Of a DNA stretch of 64,000 nt, positions 16,535 to 23,838 are shown piece after piece. Position 1 is the stretch's first letter; each line of letters opens with the position of its first letter. The position numbers and the translations under genes are program-made. The notes beneath the pieces are model-generated. The model did no database searches. It was not told where the DNA came from and was given only the letters and a program-made list of their open reading frames with translations. The stretch lies in contig NC_013422.1 in the NCBI RefSeq assembly GCF_000024765.1, positions 1,817,501 through 1,881,500 on the forward strand, read 5' to 3'. This stretch comes from Halothiobacillus neapolitanus c2 (GTDB lineage Bacteria; Pseudomonadota; Gammaproteobacteria; Halothiobacillales; Halothiobacillaceae).

Positions 16535-16817
16535 CGTTGCGCAACGCCTTGCCCGCCAGCGTCGGTTCTTTGTCCGTCCGCGTCTCCAGCTTCAAATAGC
16601 TCACCAGCCGCACACTCCCTTCACGATGCAAGACTTCATGCACCTGCCCCACCGCGGCAAGAATCGCATTCATTTCGCCCTCGATATTCGTACCTGAAGC
16701 GTGCGTCTCAACCAGAAAATCATGCGCCTTGAGCAACCCGACAACACGAGTCACCTCCTCACGCACCGATACCCCGTTACCAATAGGAATCACTTGCAAC
16801 TCTGCCGTAGCTTTCAT
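16527..16817 (-). CDS. MTH1187/YqgV family thiamine-binding protein
   Basis: This 96-residue ferredoxin-like protein belongs to the UPF0045 family, some members of which bind thiamine or HMP. It starts ATAELQVIPIGNGVSVREEV and includes ETHASGTNIEGEMNAILAAV, the conserved ligand loop. Its role is probably binding or transfer of a thiamine precursor in the cytoplasm. It is first in a minus-strand cluster with ychJ and pncC, and a long leader with a stable hairpin lies upstream. Confidence 0.82.
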   Translation of the reverse strand: MKATAELQVIPIGNGVSVREEVTRVVGLLKAHDFLVETHASGTNIEGEMNAILAAVGQVHEVLHREGSVRLVSYLKLETRTDKEPTLAGKALRNDG

Positions 16818-16863
16818 GTCTGGTTATTCTCCGAAATTTGAAGCCGCGCTATCGCCCATCTAC

Positions 16864-16897
16864 TCAGATGTCGGTGCTATCTCCGCACGACATCTGA
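16864..16897. other. Stable hairpin in the leader of the thiamine-binding gene
   Basis: TCAGATGTCG pairs with CGACATCTGA, and an inner TGC/GCA extends the stem past a one-base bulge to about 13 pairs with a seven-base loop. It lies 47 bases before the ATG at 16817 on the minus strand. No T-run follows on either side. By eye it lacks the conserved TPP-riboswitch segments. The rest of 16898-17164 is AT-rich and holds no gene I can support; it must contain the promoter of the protease at 17165. Confidence 0.5.
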
Positions 16898-17164
16898 TTT
16901 GATGCGGACACATCGAATTTCCGATCCAAACACCGGTATTTTTCGCGGGAATTAAAAAGGCACACTCTGAATGCAAATAATGTTTAACCATCGCTGACTT
17001 GGTCTTTGGAGCACAGTAAAACATCAACGAACCAATCAGCACGCTGAATTCGTCATTTTCTGTAAAAAAATGCGAACTGTCATTTTGAAATGCAAGAAGC
17101 TATGTAAAATCGACAGAGCAAAACAAACGGAATCGGACAACGACAAATAGGACGCTTTAGCAAC

Positions 17165-19378
17165 ATGACATTACGCCACACTCTCTATACAAAATGCGCA
17201 CTTGGCCTGCTGTGTGCGCTCGCCCTCAACCTGCCCGCCCAGGCCGGCCTGCCCGTTTCAACAACGAATATCGCACTTCCGGCACCCTCTGCCGCCAGCT
17301 CATACAAGCCCGACACAGTGGTCCCCAACGAGGTTCTGGTTAAATTCGGCAGCACGCTATCGGCACAGAACATGACCCCCACGCTGAATAGCATGGCGAG
17401 CAGCGTCAAGCAGATCAACCGTTCGGGTTTGACCTTGGTCAAACTCACGCCCGGCACCGAAACGATTTCATCGGCGATGGCCACGTTACGCGCCATGCCG
17501 GGTGTGATTTCCGTCCAACCGAACTTCATTTACCACAGCACAGCCCTTCCCAACGATCCCGAGATTGGCCAACAGTGGGCGCTGAAAAATATAGGGCAGA
17601 CTGTCTCGAACGCGACCTATGCCACCAGTAATCCGGGCACACCTGGGGATGACATTGATGCAGAAAGCGCCTGGCAATACCAATCCGACTGCTCGTCGGT
17701 CACGGTCGCCGTCGTCGATACAGGTATCAACTACACCCAGCAGGATCTGGTCAACAGCATGTGGAATGGTGGGACTCAATACCCACACCACGGCTATGAT
17801 TTTGTCGATAACGACAATGATCCCTATCCCACAACCGGTGATGAACTCCATGGCACCCATGTGGCAGGCATTATCGGTGCTGAGGGCAACAATGGGATTG
17901 AAGGCTCCGGCGTCTGCCAGAAAGCCAGCATCATGTCCGTGCGCTCGCTGGACTCATCAGGCGGCAGCACAGCAAGTGTAGTTCAAGGCGTTTACTTTGC
18001 CATTGATCATGGCGCTCGAATCATCAATATGAGTCTGGGTGGCAGCGGCGGTTTCGACCAAGACTTCTCCGACGCAATCAGCTACGCCCAAAGCAAGGGG
18101 GCGCTGGTCGTTGTTGCTGCAGGCAATGGCGATGCAAATGGAAATGGCGTTGACGTCGATCAAACCCCTTTTTATCCCTGCGCTTTCCCGCAAGATAACC
18201 TGATCTGCGTCGCTGCGCTGGATCAATCGTTCCAGCTCGCCAGCTTTTCTAATTACGGCGCCACCAGCGTGGATGTGGGTGCGCCGGGAACGAATATTCT
18301 CAGCACGTTTGCAGGACCGACTCTGACAACGGATTTTTCCAGCGGTTGGACGGCCAGCCTGGGTACCAGCACGGGCTGGGGTTACGGGAAAACCACATCC
18401 GGTATCCCGATACTTGTTAATCCGGTTGATTACGGCAAGAGCAATTATGCACCGAGTACAGATGATCGTATCTGGACCGACTTTACGTTTGCACCCGGTA
18501 CACAACACGTTGCTTTAAATTATTACCTGCAAGGGCGCATGGCTACGGGTGATTATCTCAATTCTGGCGTCGCCGTCGGAAGTAATACGGATCCGTTTGG
18601 AAGCAGTGGCACCCAACTCCAACACGAAACGGACACCCTCAGCTCCCCAGCGGCTGCGTACCCGATTGATCAGTGTGCTGGCAAAACGTGTTCGATCGGC
18701 TTCCAGTTGACCAGCACGCCCGTAAGTGCAGGCGACACCGGCCCGCTGATCGCTTTTTTCGAGCTCAATACCGTTGCAACCAACACCCATGAGATGGGTA
18801 TTGAGAACGGCACATCAATGGCGGCGCCCGTCGTCTCCGGCATTGCCGCCTTGTTGATGGCCTCCGACCCGGCCGCCAGCGATATCGACGTCGTCCAGGC
18901 AATCAAAAACTCAGGCATACCGGTGCCTACCCTTTCGGGTGTCACCACAACGGGCAAGGCTGTCAATGCCATGCGCGCGCTTGCCAATCTGCACCTGAGT
19001 GTTACTGGCCTTGCTGACCAAACGGGTACTGCCGGACAACCGCTTTCTGTCACATTCTCCATCAGCGGCTTGAACGCGCTAGCTGTTTCCGCGAGCAGTA
19101 GCAATACTTCTGTATTGGCCAACACCGCAATTACAGGTCAAAACAGTTGCACACAGACAGGGGGCTGTACGCTCCAGCTTCTCCCGGCAATGGGTGGTAC
19201 TTCTACGATCTATGTGACCGTAAGCGACACATTCGGCCAACAGTCGACGGGCAGTTTCCTGCTGACAGTTCCCTCTTCCGGTGGTGGTGGCGGCGGCAGC
19301 ATGAACTGGACTTTCCTGCTGGTACTGGCCGTCATTCTGGCTGCCGGTCAATGGCGCAGGCGAGGGTTGGAATCATGA
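17165..19378 (+). CDS. Secreted S8 serine protease (subtilase) with GlyGly-CTERM anchor
   Basis: The 737-residue preproprotein opens with a signal peptide (about 1-28, ending LPAQA) and a propeptide-like domain (about 52-122, ending VISVQPNFIYH). The subtilisin catalytic domain has the triad D185 (AVVDTGINY), H229 (LHGTHVAGI) and S551 (GTSMAAPVV). An insert of roughly 120 residues separates the sheet core from the serine segment. After an Ig-like stretch the end is a glycine run, a hydrophobic helix and WRRR: the GlyGly-CTERM sorting signal processed by rhombosortase and linked to type II secretion. The stop overlaps the start of a lipoprotein gene. Confidence 0.93.
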   Translation: MTLRHTLYTKCALGLLCALALNLPAQAGLPVSTTNIALPAPSAASSYKPDTVVPNEVLVKFGSTLSAQNMTPTLNSMASSVKQINRSGLTLVKLTPGTETISSAMATLRAMPGVISVQPNFIYHSTALPNDPEIGQQWALKNIGQTVSNATYATSNPGTPGDDIDAESAWQYQSDCSSVTVAVVDTGINYTQQDLVNSMWNGGTQYPHHGYDFVDNDNDPYPTTGDELHGTHVAGIIGAEGNNGIEGSGVCQKASIMSVRSLDSSGGSTASVVQGVYFAIDHGARIINMSLGGSGGFDQDFSDAISYAQSKGALVVVAAGNGDANGNGVDVDQTPFYPCAFPQDNLICVAALDQSFQLASFSNYGATSVDVGAPGTNILSTFAGPTLTTDFSSGWTASLGTSTGWGYGKTTSGIPILVNPVDYGKSNYAPSTDDRIWTDFTFAPGTQHVALNYYLQGRMATGDYLNSGVAVGSNTDPFGSSGTQLQHETDTLSSPAAAYPIDQCAGKTCSIGFQLTSTPVSAGDTGPLIAFFELNTVATNTHEMGIENGTSMAAPVVSGIAALLMASDPAASDIDVVQAIKNSGIPVPTLSGVTTTGKAVNAMRALANLHLSVTGLADQTGTAGQPLSVTFSISGLNALAVSASSSNTSVLANTAITGQNSCTQTGGCTLQLLPAMGGTSTIYVTVSDTFGQQSTGSFLLTVPSSGGGGGGSMNWTFLLVLAVILAAGQWRRRGLES

Positions 19379-19779
19379 AATGTGGCCGTCTAGTCTCTGC
19401 TTCTGTGCTCGCCTTGCTGTTTTCTGGTTGTCAGGGTGTCGGTGGCACCCAGATGACAGGCAAGCCCGTGGCCGACACCCATACTGAGCACAACACCATG
19501 ACCCCTTCCAATCAACCCGTCGCGGGAGAATACCTGATGACGCTCAAGCCGGGCGTGCCGGAAGACGCTCAGACGCTTGCCGATCTTCGGCGTGATCTTG
19601 GCAACTTACCCGTAGTTGCCTTGTCTTCTCTGGGGCACAGATTATATTTGGTCAAAACTCACCCGGACCCGGGTCTGAAAGCGATCCTAGGTACTCTGTC
19701 AAACAGCTCGCTCGTCACATCGATTCAGGAAAATCGGCACTATGGCATTAATCCGCCGGATAGACGGGTGCTGTACTGA
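19375..19779 (+). CDS. Small lipoprotein resembling a detached subtilase propeptide (I9-like)
   Basis: The 134-residue protein starts at the ATG in the ATGA overlap with the protease. The N-terminus is a lipoprotein signal (LLFSGC, lipid-modified Cys at C19). The mature part follows the same pattern as the protease's own prodomain: GEYLMTLKPG aligns with NEVLVKFGS, and LYLVKTHP...TSIQENRHY aligns with LTLVKLTP...ISVQPNFIY. Such domains fold subtilases and inhibit them. A membrane-tethered inhibitor or chaperone for the adjacent protease is therefore a reasonable inference. No catalytic residues are present. Confidence 0.75.
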   Translation: MKCGRLVSASVLALLFSGCQGVGGTQMTGKPVADTHTEHNTMTPSNQPVAGEYLMTLKPGVPEDAQTLADLRRDLGNLPVVALSSLGHRLYLVKTHPDPGLKAILGTLSNSSLVTSIQENRHYGINPPDRRVLY

Positions 19780-19846
19780 CCATCGATTCGGAAGGCATCG
19801 CCTGCACCTACACGGTCAACTCATAACGCGCGCTACCGATCGTTTT

Positions 19847-20356
19847 TTATCCCCGAATGAGCAGGCCCGGCAGCAGGAGCAAATCGGTCTCCCCGAAATC
19901 CACGCCCTGTTGCGCTAACAAGGTAGTGATTTGCCCGCGATGGTGCGTCTGGTGATGAAACAGATGCAGCAGGGCATCACCCAAACGAATCCGGCGTGGC
20001 TCAGGCGAGAGCAGACTCGTATAGCTGAACGCTATATCCAGTGAGGACGGTTCCAGACAGGAGACAAAGACGGTCAGATCGTCATCGGTCCGAATACGCT
20101 CTGCGGCCAATTCGTGCCAGTCATCATACAAACAGTCATCAAGCCGGCTAACGGGATAGCTTAGACCCTGCATTCGTGCGAGCCAAAGCCGATCGACCAA
20201 CAGCAGATGATTGAGCGTGCCCGTAATCGAATGAAAAAAAGCACCCAAATCCTGATTCAGCAGATCTGGGGACAAAGCGCCACAAACTGAATATAACTGC
20301 CGATTCATCCGTTGATTATATTCATTTTGCAGTAAAAACTGCCGATGTTCGCTCAT
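19847..20356 (-). CDS. DinB family protein
   Basis: The 169-residue protein shows the DinB four-helix bundle with metal-binding histidines: ITGTLNHLLLVDRLWL (first His) and LLHLFHHQTHHRGQI (second and third). Members act as thiol- or metal-dependent transferases or hydrolases; the substrate is unknown. Its ATG overlaps the stop of the NTF2-like frame (20353-20356), so it is the last gene of a three-gene set. The 3' gap 19780-19846 shows nothing notable. Confidence 0.87.
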   Translation of the reverse strand: MSEHRQFLLQNEYNQRMNRQLYSVCGALSPDLLNQDLGAFFHSITGTLNHLLLVDRLWLARMQGLSYPVSRLDDCLYDDWHELAAERIRTDDDLTVFVSCLEPSSLDIAFSYTSLLSPEPRRIRLGDALLHLFHHQTHHRGQITTLLAQQGVDFGETDLLLLPGLLIRG

Positions 20357-20744
20357 ACGGATAACTTCTCTGGGTAGTAAACGGCGGCGCGGTGAACACG
20401 ACCTTCCTCATCGAACCAAAAAACCTCTGCTGTGATTTGCTGATTGATCCCTCGATAATAAATCATCAGGCTATCCACCCCCTTAAGTGTGCTAATCAAC
20501 GAGAAGTGGAGCGTCGGAAATTTTTCAGGCCAGCTGCCCAATAGTCTGCAATCGCCGAATGACCACTCAAATAAGCCTTGTTCTCGCCCTGCACGCGCGC
20601 GATCAGAGGTGAGTAGAGCACAACGTCTTCCCGATAATGCGCAAGAATCCGGGGTAGATCGTGGGCATTCCACGCCTCAATCCAGGAAGCGGCAAACTCA
20701 GCAGCGGGCGGAATCTGCGCTGCAGCGGAATAAAATATTTTCAT
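20353..20744 (-). pseudogene. NTF2-like (SnoaL-fold) protein gene, frameshifted
   Basis: Two overlapping frames make one NTF2-like protein of about 130 residues. The first, from the ATG at 20744, reads AASWIEAWNAHDLPRILAHY and GHSAIADYWAAGLKNF, then hits a stop near 20496. The second, ending at 20353, continues with FPTLHFSLISTLKG and ITAEVFWFDEEGRVHRAAVYY. The join is at an A5T3 run near 20516-20523, and one missing A would explain it. The gene is ATGA-coupled to its neighbours on both sides. Either it is broken or the base is a sequencing error. The family folds as a small alpha-beta barrel and the function is unknown. Confidence 0.75.
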
Positions 20745-20872
20745 GAATGAACAACACGGAAATGAAACAGTTCCGATTTAAGCCACTGGGCCAAAGGCGG
20801 ATAGTTTCCGGCTGCTACCGTCAACACCATGAGAATCAGTAACCATACAATGCTCATGTAAAGCCACTTCAT
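20741..20872 (-). CDS. Small single-pass membrane protein, unknown function
   Basis: From ATG 20872 (GAGG nine bases upstream) the product is 43 residues: MKWLYMSIVWLLILMVLTVAAG forms one membrane helix and a short basic tail follows. The stop overlaps the start of the NTF2-like gene (ATGA), which supports it being real. Longer in-frame starts exist up to 20977 but would run through the promoter of the divergent MocR gene. No family recognised. Confidence 0.55.
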   Translation of the reverse strand: MKWLYMSIVWLLILMVLTVAAGNYPPLAQWLKSELFHFRVVHS

Positions 20873-20956
20873 CGAGTCCATCCTCATCAATCTGTACGGG
20901 AGGATCAGATTAACGCCGGGCGCACGTGCAATACAGATACAGAAAAAATTATTTGA

Positions 20957-20992
20957 ACCGGTACAATGAGGGTTCAATTATTCTGTACCGGT
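20957..20992. promoter_or_regulatory. Operator-like inverted repeat overlapping the MocR promoter
   Basis: ACCGGTACA (20957-20965) and TGTACCGGT (20984-20992) are perfect inverted 9-base arms, centre to centre about 27 bp. A possible -35 (TTGAAC, 20953) and -10 (AATTAT, 20975) for the MocR gene overlap the site. MocR/GntR regulators often bind repeated half-sites in the divergent region with their target. The minus-strand small-gene operon starts on the other side. Confidence 0.6.
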
Positions 20993-21001
20993 AGACAGCC
21001 C

Positions 21002-22438
21002 ATGACACGATACCAGCAGATCGCCAGCACACTGCGCGCTCAAATAACCCAGGGGCAATACCCCGTGGGCGCCCGCCTGCCGGGCATCCGACAGTTGGCT
21101 GTGCTGACTGGAGCAAGCATCACTACGGTACAAAGCGCCTGCAATCTGCTGCAAGATGAAGGCCTGATCGAAGCCCGGCCTCGGGCCGGTCTCTATGTTT
21201 GCCCTCCACGACAGACGAGCCTTACGCCAGTTCATCAGGCACCGCAACCCCGAGCACCGATACTATTGACGCCGACCTCAATCACCGCCGAGGTGATGCA
21301 GCAAAGCCTCAATCCGCAGCACATCCCTTTGGGTGCAGCCATTCCTGAAGCCGACTTTCTGGGCATGGATCTGCTCAATCACATCCGCAGACGACGCACG
21401 CACCAAGGAAATGAGGATGCCAAATACGCCGTACCGCCGGGTTCTGCCGAACTGCGACAAGCCATCGCGCGCAACTACGCCACCCGCGGCGCACCCATCG
21501 CCGCGGAATCGATCATTATCACCAACGGCTGCCATGAAGCGCTCGTGCTCGCACTGCGCTGTGTGACGCAGCCTGGCGATACGGTCGCTATCGAATCGCC
21601 CAGCTATTACGGCTTCTTGCAGGCGATGCAGGGATTGGGGTTGAATATCCTGGAGATCCCGAATCATCCGGATACGGGGCTGAGTCTCGAAGCCCTCGAT
21701 TTTGCTCTCGCCCGCTGGACCATCAAAGCCGTCATCGTCACACCGAATTTCAGCAACCCGATGGGCTCACAGATGCCGTCGGACCGCAAGTCAGCCTTGG
21801 TTGCGCGGCTGCGGGCGTTCGATACGGTGTTGATTGAGGACGACATCTACAGTGAACTTTTTCATCATGGCACTCGGCCGGATACCTGTCTTCAATACGA
21901 CGAGGCTGGCGATACCGTGATCCATTGCAGCTCGGTATCCAAAACCCTAGCGCCTGGGCTTCGGATCGGCTGGGTCATCAGCCCACGCTTCGCGCCGCAG
22001 CTCATTGAGCAAAAAATCCTGCTGAATATCGCGACCGCCAGCCTGCCACAGGCCTGGGTGGCCCAATAACTGATCAGCGCCAAGTGGCAGCAACACCTGA
22101 GCTTGGTTCGACGTCGTCATGCACTGGCGATGGCTAAAATGCAGCAGGCGGTCATGACGTTTTTTCCGGAAGGCACCCGCATCAGTCAACCGCGTGGTGG
22201 ATTTGTCTTATGGGTCGAATTGGCAGCGTCTCTGGATGGCACAGCATTGATGCGCCATGCGATAGAACACCACATTTCGATTACACCGGGTGCGCTGTTC
22301 GCCATCAATGGCGCGTTCCGGCACTGCATTCGACTGAACGCGGCCGTCCACTGGTCCGCGCAGGTGGAGGCCGCCATCGCATTTTTGGGACATGCCGTGC
22401 GCGATCCGATCTTCCATCGATCAGCGGACAAACGATAA
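21002..22438 (+). pseudogene. MocR-type GntR/aminotransferase regulator, broken by in-frame TAA
   Basis: The N-terminal GntR winged helix (QIASTLRAQITQGQYPVGARLPGIRQLA, residues 5-32, written here in part as GQYPVGARLPGIRQLA) is followed by a PLP-dependent aminotransferase fold: IITNGCHEALVLALR, IESPSYYGFLQAM and HCSSVSKTLAPGLRIGW with the PLP lysine. A TAA at 22067-22069 is codon 356 of an otherwise open 478-codon frame. The remaining part (MVRRRHALAMAKM, then PRGGFVLWVEL) is plainly the same domain in the same frame. The stop replaces a position usually aromatic in the family (WVAQ[Y/F]L). A truncated 355-residue protein may still bind DNA but is probably inactive as a sensor. Confidence 0.85.
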
Positions 22439-22550
22439 CAGCACATGAGGTAGCGTATGTCCTGAGCCCGTAAGGCTACCGCATTGGGCGGCTGTTTGTT
22501 CAGGCTAACGGAATGCTGACTATATCGAGTTTGGCTGTGTTTGGATAAGA

Positions 22551-23690
22551 TCAGCGCACTCGCACGAGCATCGCCAATACCTCACTGTGTGCCGTGTGTG
22601 GAAACAGATCGAATACCTGCGCCTTTACCAGTTCAAAGCCAGGCATCATAACGAGATCACGGGCCAGACTCTCGGGATTGCAGCTGGAGTAGATGACGGT
22701 CTGCACCACCGATTCATCCAGAAAGGCGCACAGACCGACACCCAATCCCCGTCGTGGCGGATTGACCACGACCAAAGCCGGCATCTGTGGCAGGCTTACC
22801 GCCTGATCAATAAATTCGTTGGCTCCGAGCGCATGAAACGATACGTTTTTCAAACCCAGTTCCAAAGCGGACTGCTGCGCACTGGCGATTGCTTCGGCGC
22901 TGATTTCAATCCCTGTGACCTGTCCCGGAATCACATCGGCACAGTGCAATGCAAAACCGCCGACACCGCAAAACAAATCCCACATGTGTACAGGTGCGAC
23001 CTCGGCCACCCAGCTACGGGCCGTGGCATATAACTGCTCCGCCACGCGGGTGTTTGTCTGAAAGAAGCTCTTGGGTCGAAGGTGAAACGGCAAGCCATTC
23101 AAATGCACTGTCAGGGTTTCCCGATCCGTGAGAATCACTTCCTGCTCGCCCTCAAGGATGGCCTGATGCACGGGCTGAATATTGACCGAAAGCACGGCTA
23201 GGTGTGGCAAATCAGCGGTCAATGTGGATAAGTCTGCCCGCAAACGCTCGATCCATATATCCGAACGCAAAACCAGCCGGACCATCAGTGAATCGTCGTC
23301 TTCGGACACCGTAATCAGCAAATATTTCAATTCACCTTGTCGCTTTTTGACGTCATAAGGTGGAATACCCAATCGACGGATCATCTGCTTGAGCGGTTCG
23401 AAAGCCTCGGTAATGGCAGTGGGGTACAACGGGCAATTTGATAAATCGATACCATCATCGTCGGCATCGAGAATACCCAGACAAGGCGAGGATGCATCGC
23501 CGCAAACAACCATTTTTGCCTTGTTCCGAAAAGCAGTTTCGGCGCTGGGGACAATGGGCAACCACACGCCACCCAAACCCGTCAAGGCTGATTGACAGCG
23601 CGCCATCTTTCGCTGCAACTGATCGGCATAAGGATCGGCCAACCAGCCACAGGAACGACAGGTTCCACGTTCAAAATAAGCACAATGCAT
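22551..23690 (-). CDS. rlmC: 23S rRNA (uracil-747-C5)-methyltransferase RlmC
   Basis: The 379-residue SAM-dependent methyltransferase belongs to the RumB/RlmC type. An N-terminal iron-sulfur cluster is bound by CAYFERGTCRSC and a fourth cysteine in SNCPLYP. LWDLFCGVGG-like motif (MWDLFCGVGGFALHC) binds SAM, VNPPRRGLG is conserved, and YSSCNPESLARD carries the catalytic cysteine. The N-terminal TRAM domain of RlmD is absent, which favours RlmC. It methylates U747 of 23S rRNA. The gap 22439-22550 shows nothing further. Confidence 0.92.
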   Translation of the reverse strand: MHCAYFERGTCRSCGWLADPYADQLQRKMARCQSALTGLGGVWLPIVPSAETAFRNKAKMVVCGDASSPCLGILDADDDGIDLSNCPLYPTAITEAFEPLKQMIRRLGIPPYDVKKRQGELKYLLITVSEDDDSLMVRLVLRSDIWIERLRADLSTLTADLPHLAVLSVNIQPVHQAILEGEQEVILTDRETLTVHLNGLPFHLRPKSFFQTNTRVAEQLYATARSWVAEVAPVHMWDLFCGVGGFALHCADVIPGQVTGIEISAEAIASAQQSALELGLKNVSFHALGANEFIDQAVSLPQMPALVVVNPPRRGLGVGLCAFLDESVVQTVIYSSCNPESLARDLVMMPGFELVKAQVFDLFPHTAHSEVLAMLVRVR

Positions 23691-23795
23691 GAGACCTTGA
23701 TCCCGACGGGATACCCCGAACTATCCAAATATCAACCTAAACACTCGAATCAATAACAAGTAGGTTTCAGGGAACCTCAGAAAAAAACAATAAAA

Positions 23796-23819
23796 AAAGG
23801 GGAGATAACTCTCCCCTTT
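23796..23819 (-). terminator. Rho-independent terminator of fimV
   Basis: A ten-base stem (AAAGGGGAGA/TCTCCCCTTT, four-base loop) begins about 20 bases after the fimV stop. On the minus strand it is followed by a run of seven Ts (23792-23798). This is a strong intrinsic terminator for the leuC-to-fimV direction. Confidence 0.85.
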
Positions 23820-23838
23820 AGATAATGGAGTGTGCGCC

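Noticed and set aside
16818-16900. TPP riboswitch before the thiamine-binding gene
   Set aside because: The conserved CTGAGA and ACCTGATCTGG-type segments are not found.
16860-17042. 60-codon minus-strand frame
   Set aside because: It runs through the leader hairpin and lacks a ribosome binding site; not convincing as a gene.
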